Assembly: GCA_001414485.1 (NCBI GenBank)
Contig: LLEY01000267.1
Coordinates: 1-60,197, forward strand
Origin: Calycina herbarum
Lineage: Eukaryota > Ascomycota > Leotiomycetes > Helotiales > Pezizellaceae
Length of the DNA stretch: 60,197 bases
Direction of reading: 5' to 3'
Shown here: piece by piece, positions 1 to 11,769 of the stretch
Layout of the letters: every line of letters begins with the position of its first letter
Position numbering within the stretch: the stretch's first letter is position 1
Program-made: the position numbers and the translations under genes
The notes under the pieces: model-generated
The model's database searches: none
Seen by the model: only the letters and a program-made list of their open reading frames with translations
What the model was told of the DNA's origin: nothing

Positions 1-302
1 CGATAGCTCGCTCTTCTTCGGAGGTAAGTCTTTAAGCATTAGAAGGAGTATCGCGTCGCGAAGGGATTCCGTGTATTCGGTCGTAGAGGGTTGTATAAGG
101 CACGTCGTAGGCTTTAACACAAGCTCGTATACTCTTAAAATAACCTGAATTGAAGGCTTAGACAGCTAAAAGAATGCGACCCTCTTTATTAGAGGGTTGG
201 GCTTGATTAAGTGGTAGCATTTTAATTTTAAGTTAAGTGTCGCGTTTTGGTGTTTTAGTAATCGGCTTACCCGGGTGATCGGCTCACCCGGGAAATACGT
301 TA
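1..302 (-). mobile_element. pogo-1: 5' end of a pogo/Fot1-type DNA transposon, cut by the window edge
   Basis: Read on the minus strand, the element starts at 302 with TAACGTATTT followed by two near-identical 17-bp blocks (CCCGGGTGAGCCGATCA, then CCCGGGTAAGCCGATTA). A transposase start codon lies at 218-220 and the frame runs left to the window edge. The peptide includes EGRILLAV and later YTTLYDRIHGIPSRR, which is the N-terminal helix-turn-helix (Psq/CENP-B-like) of pogo-family transposases; stops sit where Gln or Arg codons are expected. The element abuts the 3' part of pogo-2 at a TA, so it appears inserted into pogo-2. A related 5' end lies at 56916-57031. The catalytic part is outside the window. 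Confidence 0.75.
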
Positions 303-2070
303 CTCCTTTTATAAATTAGTTAATTACCTAGAAAATTAAAGTTAGTAAGCTGTTTTAATATATAGAAATATAGGATTTTAGAAATTCAGATTATAAAGTC
401 GCTTTAATTAGGTTATTCAGAGTCTTTGAAACCTATAGAGGTAGGTTAATAGCTGATTTAGAGAGTGTTAGTATATATAGCTTAATATCTAGTAGAGATA
501 TTATACTTTCTAGATTAAATAGAATAAGCCTAGCTTCTTAGAAGCTCTCTCGAATATTTATTAGCGTTATAGCTTACTAGAAAGCAGTATAGAAGGCAGG
601 TAAAAAGTCGGCTTTTATAATATATATAATATATCTCTGTATTATATCTTTAATATACCGTCTATATACCTGCTTTAGTAGACTAAAACAACCGATGTCG
701 AGAGGCTATGTGATAGCCAGCTATTGATGGAATTGCCGAGCCATCGGAACAGCCAAGAATACGTGCCGAGTATGGTACGGCACAGATGGTTATAGAACGG
801 TGGATACCGAGCGCACGGAACAGGATTACGGTACAGTTTTGGTTTCAGGACTGTCAGAACCGAATCGGTACGGACTTTTGTTATTGTCCGGCCCTCTTGT
901 ATATAGATGCTCTCACTCTCTCTTGAGGAAAGACCAATTTGGTCTTTTCCTTCGTATCAGAGCCTAGTATTCGGATATGTCATTCTATCGAACGCACTTC
1001 CATATGCCTCTTTTGTAGTAGTATCCGTTTCGTGCCGTTATAGGCTAAAGAAGGTAAGACGAATAAGGAGATATATAGAGGGTAATAATATTATTCTCTT
1101 TATAATAAAGCTTAAAATCTATTAAGTAGTAGCTCTCGTAGCCGTCGAAGATAAGTAGATAGTATATCCTAATTATCTAATCTCTAGTATACTCGTTGAA
1201 GTACTAAAGCTATTTAAGACCTTTTTTATTTATTATTCAACTGTTATCGCTTATAGTAATACACTAGTCCTTTGGTAATTTACTATTTTTATACTATAGT
1301 ATAAGATAGTATTTACCAGCGACGATAATAAATAGAGAGACCGCGTAGCTATAGGAACTAATACTCTAAATAACTATAACCTATTCTCTATTACCTTACT
1401 AAGCTATTTTCGGCCTCCTACGTCTTTTAGTACTTATAACTACTATTCCTGTTAAGATAATACCTATTATAAAGCCTATCTTATTAAAGTTATAGATATC
1501 TTTATCTTAGATACTATATTTAGTAGTTATATTTTAAACTAGTCGGAACTATATAGAAATCGTATTAAGGTCTTCGTATTAGACCCTCTAGTAATTATAC
1601 TTCTAATAAAGACACGTTTATAAGACTTATTATTACTTTATAAAGTTAGAAGCCTAGTTTCTACTAATAGGTGCCGCGTTATAGTTATAGAGTAGTCGGT
1701 TTACTATATCTATTATACTAGTAAGTCTAGAAGGAAATACGTATATATCAAGGTCGAGGATATATTAAACTATTACTAACTCCTCTAGATTTATAAGCTT
1801 TCGAGATTTAGGCGTAGAATCGCGTTATAAAAGTTAACTATGTCGTCGGCGACCTAGTATACTATAATCGACTCTATAGATTATAGCAGCGGCTCTAGTA
1901 CTTAAATCACGGTTACGATCTATAGCCTAACTAGCTAGGAGAATTTTTCTTTCGTTGCTTTTGTTTTATATCGTTGGTTATAGTAATATTCGAGTTTTAG
2001 TTAGAGTAACGCGTCTTATGTAATTCCGTGTTATATTCACTTATATATTATACACTTATAAATAACGTTA
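303..2070 (-). mobile_element. pogo-2: RIP-degraded pogo/Fot1-type transposon
   Basis: The 5' terminus (minus strand) is at 2070, TAACGTTATTTATAAGTG, with ATAAGTG repeated 15 bp further in. The transposase relic runs from about 2000 to 330. Recognisable stretches in order are ILLAS-AID (helix-turn-helix, near 1930), DIYNFNKIGFIIGI (the first catalytic Asp region, normally DIYNFDETGF, near 1480), STKRRRRPKIA, and after the solo LTR at 709-1042, YLLQPLDIGCFSLLKQVY (the usual QPLDVGVFG-type block before the last catalytic Asp). Numerous TAA/TAG codons interrupt it. The 3' terminal inverted repeat is missing because pogo-1 begins at 302. It sits inside the Gypsy A pol region, which resumes at about 2071. 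Confidence 0.75.
709..1042 (+). repeat. Solo LTR of the Gypsy A family inside pogo-2
   Basis: This 334-bp block matches 25827-26160, also 334 bp, from TGTGATAGCC to CGTGCCGTTATA. It is flanked on both sides by GGCTA (704-708 and 1043-1047), a 5-bp target-site duplication, so it is a complete solo LTR and not the 5' LTR of Gypsy A. Removing it with one GGCTA joins the pogo-2 transposase frame. It contains a near-perfect palindrome around AAAGACCAATTTGGTCTTT at 932-950. Confidence 0.85.
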
Positions 2071-2841
2071 TTATCTACGACTCTAACTTCTAATATTTCT
2101 ACCTCTAACTTTGGTTGGAATCCTCTCTAATCTATAAGTATAGCCTAGACAGATTAGACTATATACTTATTTATTAGTAAGATAAGTGTAAATACTTTAT
2201 ATTTTAATATAAAACAACTTAATACTAAATTCTTTATAACTAGTATCTACGAATTAGATTAGATTATTAAAGAGAAGTCAGCTCTATCTATAGATAATAC
2301 TAAGACTATAGACCTAATATAATTCTAACTCTTTAAATATTATTTCTTATACTAAGATATATTCTCTAAGATAGCCTCGGATAAACTTCCTTCTTACTAT
2401 AAATATAATTATAAAATTACTTTAAATAAACTACTTTCTACCTTCTACTCCTCTCTATATCGACAGTTAACTATAGAGCTATAAGCGACGAAAGAGTATC
2501 TTATTAATAATTTAAATAAAGGATTTATTATTAATAGTAATAGTTCTTTCGTCTTACTAGTACTCTTCGTTAAAAAGCCTAATAGTAATAAGCTACAGTT
2601 CTATATCGATTATTAGAAGCTTAATACTCTTATCTAAAACAACCTCTATCTAATTTCTTATATTAATAAACTCCTTTCGAGAATAAGAAAAGCTAAGATC
2701 TTTACTAAGTTAGATATATAATAAGCTTTCTACTATATTTAAATAGACTCTAACTTAGAAAAGATAACTACGTTTAGAACTAGATATAGAATATATAAAT
2801 ATAAGATTCTTTCTTTTAAACTCTATAATAGACCTGCTATC

Positions 2842-3380
2842 TATAATAATATATTAGTATCTAGTATACTTAGACATAAGTGCTTAAGTGTATATAGATC
2901 TAAAAGTTAAGCTTAGTTAGAATACCACGTGACCTCGCGGTTCTGATGTGTCTAGAGCACTCTAGAGTAACGTGTTAAGTTTTATATATTAATTATATAT
3001 ACTTCCGTATACGTATTCCGTTTACAGAAGTAGCGTTTTATAGCGTATTCCGTATACGTATATATAAAGAGTCCTTTATACACTGTATACGTATTCCGAA
3101 TACGTATATATAAAGAGTTCTTTATATACCGTATACGTATTCCGAATACGTATATATAAAGAGTTCTTTATACACTGTATACGTATTCCGAATACATATA
3201 TATAAAGAGTTCTTTATACACCGTATACGTATTCCGAATACGTATATATAAAGAGGCCTTTATACACTATATACGTATTCCGTATACGTATATATAAAAG
3301 AGTCCTTTATATACATATATATATATATAATTTATACTCTTGACTTCTGCCTTCTACTCTCTTACGTGACTATTTTAACA
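2842..3380 (+). repeat. Solo LTR of a Copia family (same family as 57032-57521)
   Basis: A 539-bp LTR (TATAATAATATATTAG to GTGACTATTTTAACA), flanked by CTATC (2837-2841) and CTATT (3381-3385), a 5-bp duplication with one C-to-T change. Removing it plus one duplication restores the Gypsy A reverse transcriptase frame exactly at the position after GPA, so this is a clean solo LTR. The centre (about 3000-3300) holds about five tandem units of roughly 46 bp, each with the palindrome TACGTATTCCGAATACGTA and a second palindrome of the type TATAAAGAGTTCTTTATA. Confidence 0.85.
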
Positions 3381-3707
3381 CTATTTACTAACTTTATATA
3401 AACGACGTCTTAATCGAATATCTAGATAACTTCTATATCGCTTACTTAGATAATATATTAATTTATTTAGATAGTATTAAAGAATATAAGAAATAAGTTA
3501 GAAAGGTTCTAAATCAGCTCTAAGAAGTAGGACTTTAAGTTAATATTAAGAAAAGCGAATTTAGTATTACCTAAGTTAAATATCTCCGTTATATATTAAC
3601 TACGAAAGAACTCGAAGTAGACTCTAAGAAAGTAGAACCTCTATATAACTAGGCCTAACTAAGTACTATAATAGATATAAAGTTCTACTTAGGCTTTTAT
3701 AGTTTCT

Positions 3708-4838
3708 ATAACGTGTTTTATAAGCGAGCTAGCTATATAAGCGAGCTGGCTACTTTTCCGAATAACTTATTTTTAAATATAAATTACTTAATACTAGAAT
3801 AAGCTATTATATTATATAAGATACTATAAGATTATTCAGAGTCGTTACTATCTTTAGTATCTACTATTTCTACTTAATAAGTACGAGAATTATATCTAAT
3901 TTTACTATAACGCTTATAATACCTCTTTATCTAAACCTTCTTTTTTATCTCTCTACTACTCTTCTAATCGCTATTTTCTATAGAAGTAATTAAACTAATT
4001 ACCTTCTCTACTATTAATATCTCTTAATTCTGAATATATTTTCTTTTATAACTCTTATACTTAGTTACCTCGCGAAGATCTATAATTTCTTTCTATATTA
4101 ATACTATTATCTAACCTATTATATTAACTTCTTAAATAACTATAACCTATTTACAATTACCTAGCTGAACTTTTTTACGTCTTCTATATATCTCTAAACT
4201 TATAATAATAAGCTAAGATAATATAACATCTATTATAAAACCGGTCTCGTTGAAATTATATATATCCTCGTTTATAATACTATGTTTATCTTTAAATAAC
4301 TACATAAGTATAAACTATAGACTAATAATCCGCGGATCTTTAGTTAAAGCTCGCTAATAATTATAAGAACGACTCTATCGAGTTTTTAGCTTAGATATAC
4401 GCTGAATAAAGTTATCTAGCTAGTTTCTATCTATAAGCTATCTATCGCGCTTCTTTAGTAAGTTATTAGCTATATCTTATACTATATCCTTTATAGGCGA
4501 AAACTCTCTCGAATCCTACTTTAATATATATCTAATTATCGCCTCCTCTTCTAGCTTCGTAAGTTTCTTTAAATTAGACTCGTAATCGCGTCTTAGTTAT
4601 ATTCTAACGCGTCGGCTTGAAATAGTAGATTAAGAGATATTATAAGCCTTCGTAGCGCTTCGTTAGGTAATTAATACGTCGTTTTCAAGTACTTAGATAG
4701 CTAAGTTAATCTTGTTTTCGTTAGAAGACATTTAGGCGTTGTTTAGTAGAGATAATATAACTAGAAGTTAATAATTATTATAAAGTTTAAAAAGTAGCTA
4801 GCTCGCTTATATAGCTAGCTCGCTTGTGAAATACGTTA
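3708..4838 (-). mobile_element. pogo-3: internally deleted pogo/Fot1-type element
   Basis: Inverted ends: TAACGTGTTTTATAAGCGAG at 3708 and its counterpart reading inward from 4838 (TAACGTATTTCACAAGCGAG); each end carries two tandem AAGCGAGCT-containing 17-bp blocks. TA is present at both borders. The transposase starts at 4731 (MSSNENKINLAI), passes through a helix-turn-helix and DIYNFNETGFIIDV (first Asp region) near 4250, and ends near 3780. The segment that should hold the remaining catalytic residues is shortened: the frame passes quickly from the VQLGNCKQVIVI block to a Lys-rich C-terminus. At 1.13 kb it is a non-autonomous derivative with many RIP stops. Confidence 0.8.
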
Positions 4839-5597
4839 GATAATTTATTAAGAACTTTAGTAAAATCGTAAAATCTCTAACTACTATAACGCGCTCTTTA
4901 GAGCTGTTTTAGTAGATATCTAAATATAAGAAAGCTTTTAAAGAATTATAGACCTAGCTACTCTTAGTTTAAACTTTATACTACTTTAACCTCGAACTTA
5001 ATACGAAACTAGAGATAGACTCTTCTAATAGAGTAATTATAGATATATTCTTCTTATAATATAGTAATCGATAGTATCTTATAAGGTTTTACTCTTACGT
5101 CCTAGTCGACTACGAAGCGAATTAGGAAATCTATAATAAGGAATTATTTATAATTATTAAAGTGTTTAAGAAGTAGAGGTCTAAACTTATATTATATTAG
5201 AAGTATATCGACGTCTACTTAGACTATAGATCTCTAGAATACTTTATAATAACTAAGCTACTTACTACTAAGTAAGTACGATAGATAGAATCCTATCTAA
5301 CTTTAATTTTTAAATCCGATTTATATCTAGTAAGATAAACTAAAAGGCGGATATTCTAACTAGACGTAAGTAAGATATTAAAATATAGAATTAAGTTAAG
5401 TTAGACAGCTACTCGCGTACTCTTTTTAGACTTATTAGATTAGACCTCTAAATTAATACTAACCTTACTTAGACCTTTTTATAAAAACAAGCGATATCTA
5501 TTAGTACGATTCAGCTAGATATTATACTAGAATCTTAGTTGAACCTGATTTAGAGACTAAAGATAGATAATATATAATCCTTCTAAGAAGAGTATAG

Positions 5598-7349
5598 TAT
5601 AACGAAATAATAAACTATCTAATAAAGGTAATCGTTTCAAAGGTTAGTATATAGGTAAGAAGTATAGACACGATAGATTGTTTACTTAGAAGTGAACTCG
5701 TTACTTATATTAAAGATATTAAATAAAATAATAAGATTAATAACTAAAGTTAAGTACGAAGCTCTTATCTAGATAGTAGATATACTAGTATACTATATAT
5801 AGAGGTAAAAGATTATAACATCGCCACTGTAGTACTGCTTTAAAAGTGGTACCATAGGCAAAATATTAAGAAATAAGGTTATTCGGACTATTCTACTACT
5901 TTGTATATATTCTATTAGCATCTTTGACATCTTAATATCGCTGGTATATTATATAAACCAAGTCCCTGACTTCTACGTCTGTAATAGATTCCCAGGCTTC
6001 TAAAACAGCTGCTCTTAGCTTTTTTAAGTTTCTATAGACTTTAGAATATAATACTTATAAAATATCTTTTATCCTATTCTAAAGAGCCTTAATAAAGTTT
6101 AGATCTAGAGAAAATAGGTAATAAAAGATAGGCACAACCCCTCTATCAGCTATATATACTAGAGTATATACTGTATTATACCCTAGTCCTCTATCTTACT
6201 AAAAGAACAGCCCTAGATATAGATCTATAGAGTTATAAAGGTAATTCCAGATAACTAGGAAGACGTGTTTATAATAGAATTCCTTAGTAATTGTTTTCTA
6301 CACCTTTTCCTAGAACAATCCTACACCTTTACTATATTTACCACTTATACACCTCTAAAACATCTATCCTATCTTCCTCTGCTATTTATAAGAAACGTAA
6401 TCAGGATAATTAACTTCTGATAATCTAATTAGCTTTATATACTACTGCCTCCTATGATACCCTAGCTATACCCAACTCTTATTACTTCAAAGGATCTTAT
6501 CCTATTACTTATCAGTCTATTTCAAATGCTCTATACCCTAGCTAAGCCTCTTAATTCTATTAACTTTAGAAAGTAGTGCTTTCCGTCTTCTTACTACTCT
6601 TATATACTCTTTCTTCTGAAATGCTTTTCGAATAGCTGTGCTTCTATACTATGTCTACTATTCTAGCTATTATAGAAGCTCTGTCTAAGGGATTTCGCGT
6701 ATAAAAGAGGATTAAGTAACCTATTTAATAAGGTGCTTACGGTAAGATGTGTTAAGAAGGACGTGTCTGCTAGTAGAGTGTTAAGGAGTAGGTCTATTAC
6801 TAAGAGTATAATAGACTTGCCGGCGTGTAATTCCTATATTAGAAAGGAGGATATTATCTATAGACCAGCCTACGTTATAGTATAAAGTCTATATACGCAG
6901 TCTATTATCTCTAGAAGCGTTGTACAGTGTTTTTAGAGTAGGAATATTTATTAATACTGTTAAAATAAGAGTGGGAAAAGCTGACTCTTTAAAGCAGCCT
7001 GAATATCTAACTAGAACAGGTGATTTTACTATTAGACTATTAGTTAAGCTACTGTGGCGATATCCCTACAGTTATAATCAATACCTCTTATACGTAGTAT
7101 ATAGAACCTCTTATACTACCTAGATTCTTATATAAGCCTAGATCTCTAGATCTCTATAGATCTCTTAAGAGATCTAAGAGGATCTATTATATAACTTTTA
7201 ACAGTTATCTAATAATAAGATCCTAGAATATCTAAATACTTTTATATTACTAATTCTCTCTAGTATTACCTTCTATTTCCTAGATATTATATCTTATCTT
7301 ATTAGAGCGCTATCTAGACTACTTATTATATATAACGTGATTTATAATA
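5598..7349 (-). repeat. 3' LTR of Gypsy B1, interrupted by a Tc1/mariner element
   Basis: The LTR halves 5598-5790 and about 7100-7349 together make about 443 bp and align along their length with the partner LTR at 22592-23036 (445 bp). The LTR copies of Gypsy B2 (8947-9393, 17699-18145) are clearly related but diverge near the end away from the gag side, so B1 and B2 are distinct subfamily members. Confidence 0.8.
5791..7099 (-). mobile_element. Tc1/mariner-type DNA transposon with transposase relic
   Basis: Imperfect inverted ends of about 45 bp: CTATATATAGAGGT...CGCCACTGTAG on the left and the matching end reading inward from about 7099 (CTACGTATAAGAGGT...CGCCACAGTAG), with TA at the insertion point (borders good to a few bases). 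A minus-strand transposase relic lies at about 6700-5880. The clearest part is near its end: FSLDLNFIKALQNRIKDIL (family form SPDLNPIENLW.. with the catalytic Asp), followed by a C-terminal stretch VYIIYQRYQDVKDANRIYTK. It keeps noticeably more CpA/TpG than the surrounding LTR, so it seems to be a later arrival, but stops are present throughout. Confidence 0.7.
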
Positions 7350-8040
7350 CTATCCTCTTCTTAGCCTAGCGTATTCTTATACTTAAGTATAAGCTAAGAA
7401 ATTTAGTTAGAGTATTAGTAGTATTCTTTCCTTTTTATTATATCTTATCTTATATAGAAGAAGAAAGAAGAACGAATACTACTTATAAAAAGTATTAAAA
7501 TAGTTTATAATAAAATATTACTATACTTCTACTATACTTCTTAGAAGCGTAGATGTTTTATTAATTCTTTATAGTTCTTTTAATATTTTAAATACGTTTA
7601 ATTAAAGCTAAAATATAATAGAACCGATAACGCCTAGGAAAAGAACGTTCTCTAAGCTAGTAACTAGGCTTTTATTAAAAAGTAAGAGAAGAAGCTTAAG
7701 AGAGAGAAGGAGGAAGCGATAGTAAGGATTCTACGGTTATAGAAGTAGAAGGCCTTTTTAAAAGAAAGATAGTATAAAATGTCTTATTAAGAACTTCGTT
7801 TTCTTAATAAACTCGAAGCTGTTAAGAAGGTAGAAAAGAAAGAGAAGAAGAAGAGAGAAAGGGAAGAGAAAGAGAAGTAAGATATAGCGGTCGTATATCT
7901 AGTAGCCTCGACTATTCCTACTAGCTCCTATTCTAAGCTAAGCCTTAACCTAGCCTTTCTTAAAGCTTTTCCTTCTAACTACGAGATATAGGTAAACCTA
8001 GGTTTTACTAGTAGAATTCCTAAAGTTCTACTAAGTACTA
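7350..8040 (+). pseudogene. Antisense frame between Gypsy B1 pol and its 3' LTR
   Basis: Reading the plus strand, that is opposite to the B1 pol genes, one frame at about 7620-8040 stays coherent if TAA/TAG are taken as mutated Gln/Trp codons. It is rich in Lys/Glu (KKLKREKEEAIVRILRLQK, later a KKVEKKEKKKREREEKEK stretch that would form a coiled coil). The same frame and residues recur in the independent copy at 17040-17698 on the opposite strand. I do not recognise the protein. It could be an extra antisense gene of the family or a chance frame in AT-rich DNA. Confidence 0.45.
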
Positions 8041-8946
8041 GTTAAGATTACTTTTTAGCTTCTAAGTATTTTCTAAGTATAGATAATCTAACTATTTAAT
8101 TAAGTACTTAACTTATCTTCTAATAAGTCTATAGTTAAGAATCCTTTTAACTTTATATTTAGTATTTAGGTTTACTAGTTAAATTTCTATAACTAGAGCT
8201 AGTAGTACTCTTAGTAGTACTAGTTTAAGTAAGGATATATAGAATACTAGATAGATGTTTATAGTTTTAATAGTACTAGTTTATAATTCAAAGATTCTTT
8301 AACTTATTTAATTTTAAATAGTCTAAGTTTTTTATAATCTAGTTTACTACTTAGTCTTTTTATATTAATATTCTTTTATACTAAGTAGACTTTATCCTTC
8401 TCTTTTAGTATTAGCTTCTAACTATGTCGTTTATTATAGTAGTATATATTTCTTTTAGCTACGAACTATAAGTTCTCTATAAGTTCTTTATATAACCTCT
8501 TAATTTTTAAGACCTAAATATAAGTAAGTTAATTATTAATAGTCGTAGATAGTAGTTCTTAATATACTATTAATTTATATCTAAAGTTAGTATAGAATAG
8601 TATAACTAGTATTATTTCTATTACTAAACTATTATAGATAAACTATACTAAGAGTAATAATTCTATCTAGTTATTTTACTAGTAGTTTATATAATAACAA
8701 AGGTAGGTCTTAACTACTTAATTTATACGTTTATTTCCTCTATCTATCTAAGAGTAAAAAGCTATAGAGAGCTTTCTTTTTATACTTAATTACTTTATAA
8801 GAGCGATTTAGAACTTTAAAGTAAAGAGTTTATCTCTATCTAAGAGTATTTTTTCTAGTAGTCTATATCTTAAGACTACTTTTTTAAGAAATATAAATAC
8901 TAATTTCTTAGCTATACTTAACTCTATATATAGTACTAGAATTATA
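8041..8946 (-). pseudogene. Gypsy B1 integrase C-terminal half and chromodomain
   Basis: Minus-strand relic corresponding to 14230-17030 of Gypsy B2. It contains the stretch equivalent to LLDRDKLFTLKFQIAFIK (integrase second Asp region in B2) and the chromodomain region (normally LVKWKGYP..TWEP). It ends at 8946, where the TTATA duplication of Gypsy B2 begins; the missing upstream half continues at 18151. Confidence 0.75.
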
Positions 8947-9393
8947 TATTACAAATCACGTTATACGTAGTAAGTAGTCTAGACAGCGCTCTAATAAAAT
9001 AAAGCACGATATCTAGGAAATAGAAGATAATATAGAAGGGAATTAGTAATACGAAGGTATTTAGATATTCTAGGATCTCGTTATTAGATAACTATTAGAA
9101 GTTATATAATAGATTCTATTAGATCTTATAAGAGATCTATAGAGATCTAGAGATCTATACCTATATAAGAATCTAGATAGTATAGAGGGTTTTATATAAG
9201 ACTAGCACGTCTACTATTAGATAGGAGCTTCGTACTTAACTTTAGTTATTAATCTTATTATCTTATTTAATATCTTTAATATAAGTAACGAGTTTACTTC
9301 TAAGTAAATAACCCGGCGTATCTATACTTCTTACCTATATACTAACCTTCGAGACTTAGTTATCTTTATTTAGTTCGTTTAAGTTTCGTTATA
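8947..9393 (+). repeat. 5' LTR of Gypsy B2
   Basis: Starts TATTACAAATCACG (presumably TGTTACAAATCACG before RIP) and ends GTTTCGTTATA (presumably ...TTACA). Pairs with 17699-18145. Differences between the two LTRs are overwhelmingly C/T or G/A, as RIP predicts. Confidence 0.85.
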
Positions 9394-9559
9394 CTTTAAG
9401 TATCTACTTAGAAGTTTAGTCGCTATAGCTCTAGTAACTCCTACTACTGTAGCTAGCTCGAATACTAGTCGAGTTAACGTTATAGGAATATCTAGAAGTG
9501 CTACTAGGAGAACACCTACTAGTATATAGTTACCTAGGAACGACGATAATATTAGTATA

Positions 9560-10250
9560 CTAGACGTCTCTAAGCCTTATAAGATTAAAGTACTTAAGTC
9601 TATTAAAGTTAAGATACTAGATACGTATTATAAGAAGTATAAGAAACTCGACTTATTCCTTCTCTAAATAGATATCTACTTTAACTTTAATTCTAATAAA
9701 TTTAAAGATAATTATAATTTATAAGCTATCTTTACTATCTCCTACTTAAGAGGATTAGTATTAGAATAAGCTTAGCTATATCTTAAGAATTTCTTTAAAA
9801 ATAAGAATAAAGATAGAAAGATAGAATTAACTAAGATTATATTTAAATCTTAGAGAGGATTTAAGATAACTATTAGAAAAGTCTTTAAAGACTTCGACGC
9901 TATCTAAACTACTATATATAAGCTTTTAGACTTATACTAAACTAGATTAGTAATAGATTATACTAATAAATTCTAATATTATAGAATAAAATTAAAATAG
10001 GATATTATTACTCTTATAGAACTCTTTCGTAGAGGATTAAAAATATATATTTATAAGAAAATAGCTAAATAGAATATAGTTCTTAACTATTATAGGTATA
10101 ATTAAGAAGGTTATCTAGCTAGATAACTACTTATACGAATTTAAAAAGAGTAACCCTAGATATAGAGAAAGGAGTAAAGAGTTAGAAAAGTAGAAACACT
10201 CTTACGCTAAGTATAGTAAGAAGGCGAACACTATATAGAAGAAAACCTTT
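9560..10250 (+). pseudogene. Gypsy B2 gag relic
   Basis: A long helical gag-like frame with stretches such as AIFTISYLRGLVLEQAQLYL and TTIYKLLDLYQTRLVIDYTN, close in form to the retrotransposon gag domain of fungal Gypsy elements (capsid-like; assembles the retrotransposon particle). It is interrupted by TAG/TAA. No intact CCHC zinc knuckle can be made out further downstream. Confidence 0.65.
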
Positions 10251-11769
10251 CTAAAGAAAGAAGGACTTTTCTAAGAAGAGCGAAATCGTCGACGTAAGTA
10301 GAACTTATATTATAACTATAGCCTCTCTAGTTATAGAGTAAATAAGTAGTCTTATTTAATAAAATTAAACTTATAAATAAAGAACTCGAGGCTAGAGGTT
10401 ATAGTATATAGATTAAAATAGACGCTATAAATATAATAATAGGCGTTATATATCTATAGCTAAACAAAGGAATCGAGTTATAAGCTAGTAGAGTTTAAGA
10501 TACTAATAATAATAGAGATTCGCTACTTAAAGAATATTATAATATATAGTTGAAAATAGATTATAAATTACCTCTTTAAATAGAATACGAATCGCTACTA
10601 TTAATAAGTTTATTAGAGTTATTAAAATTAGTATCTAATTTATTAGAAGTAGATTTAAGAATATATAAGTCTAAATAAGATAAGATATAGATATTTATTA
10701 GAACTTTTAAGAAAGGAAATAGATAGATATATATAGAAAATTAGAAACCTAATTTTTAGAGCTTATATTCTACTTAGAAAATCAACTCTACTATTTTAAC
10801 TACTTATATAATTATTTAGAATAAACTAGATTAAGTAATAATAGTTAGTCTTATTACTAGAAGGGAAACTATTAAATTTAAAGAACCTAGACTAGAATAG
10901 ATAGTACTAAACAACTACCTAGAGAAGAGAGACTTATAGACAGTTACTAGCCTAAAGAATAATATTATTAAATAGTAGTAGTATTATCTAGAAGGTTTTA
11001 ACAAATATAATAGATGTCTAAAATTAGATATTACTACCTACTTATCTAGTTAAGACTACTAGTTAAAAATTAATAAGAAATATTAGATATTAAGAGTAGA
11101 GAAAGGAATAGCGATACTATTTAAGAGATTAAGAGATTAGTAGATATTTAAGGTTATTTAAGTAAACCTTTAAGCTACTCTAGTCTAAGAATTTTACTAA
11201 CTAAAAGAAGGCGAATAATAGATTACTAAAACCTTATAAGGAATAACTATTAAATAGGTTCGATATAAACTATATACTATATTAGACTAGTTAATAGAGA
11301 GATATTTATTAGAACCCTTTTAGAACTTAAGAGAACTATAGAAGATAGTCTAATATATAAGATAGTCTTTTCTAATAATAAAAAAATAATATTCTTTTTA
11401 AGCTCTTTAAAGAAAGATAATATTAAAAGAAGATTTAAGGTTTATTATATTAAACTAGAGATAAGTATACTAGAGGCTACTTTAGAGTATCTATATATAG
11501 AAGAACTATAGTTTATAGAAACTATTAAGGAGACTAGTTATAGATAGATCTAATATAGATATAGAAACTTACTTAAACGATTTACTAGAAGAACTCCTAA
11601 GACTATAGAGATTATAGAATACTAATTAGTATATAAGATAGTATACGTAGACTAGGAAAGAGTAAGATTCTTTCTATAGTATAAGAGTAAGAAAGAATAG
11701 AGATATAATTAAGAAAATCGATTCTTTAAAGTCTAATACGTTAAAGTAAAATTAGACGCTACTTTAAGA

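Larger units (their letters stand above)
2240..5592 (+). pseudogene. Gypsy A pol, first part: reverse transcriptase and RNase H (interrupted)
   Basis: Peptides in order: SDKLPSYYKYNYKITL (conserved block before the palm), GFIINSNSSFVLLVLFVKKP, LQFYIDY-KLNTL, KIFTKLDI and TTFRTRYRIYKYKILSFKLY (motifs 1-4 of Ty3/Gypsy reverse transcriptase, near 2370-2830). After the solo LTR at 2842-3380 the frame resumes with a relic of the catalytic YLDD box, AYLDNILIYLDS, then the thumb. After pogo-3 an RNase H relic follows (YNKELFIIIKVFK near 5135, normally YDKELLAIV). It stops at the TATAG duplication of Gypsy B1 at 5593. The stops are almost all TAA/TAG where Gln or Trp is expected. Confidence 0.8.

Noticed and set aside
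3040..3300. CRISPR-like or satellite array
   Set aside because: Units are contiguous with no unique spacers, and all copies lie inside a Copia LTR.
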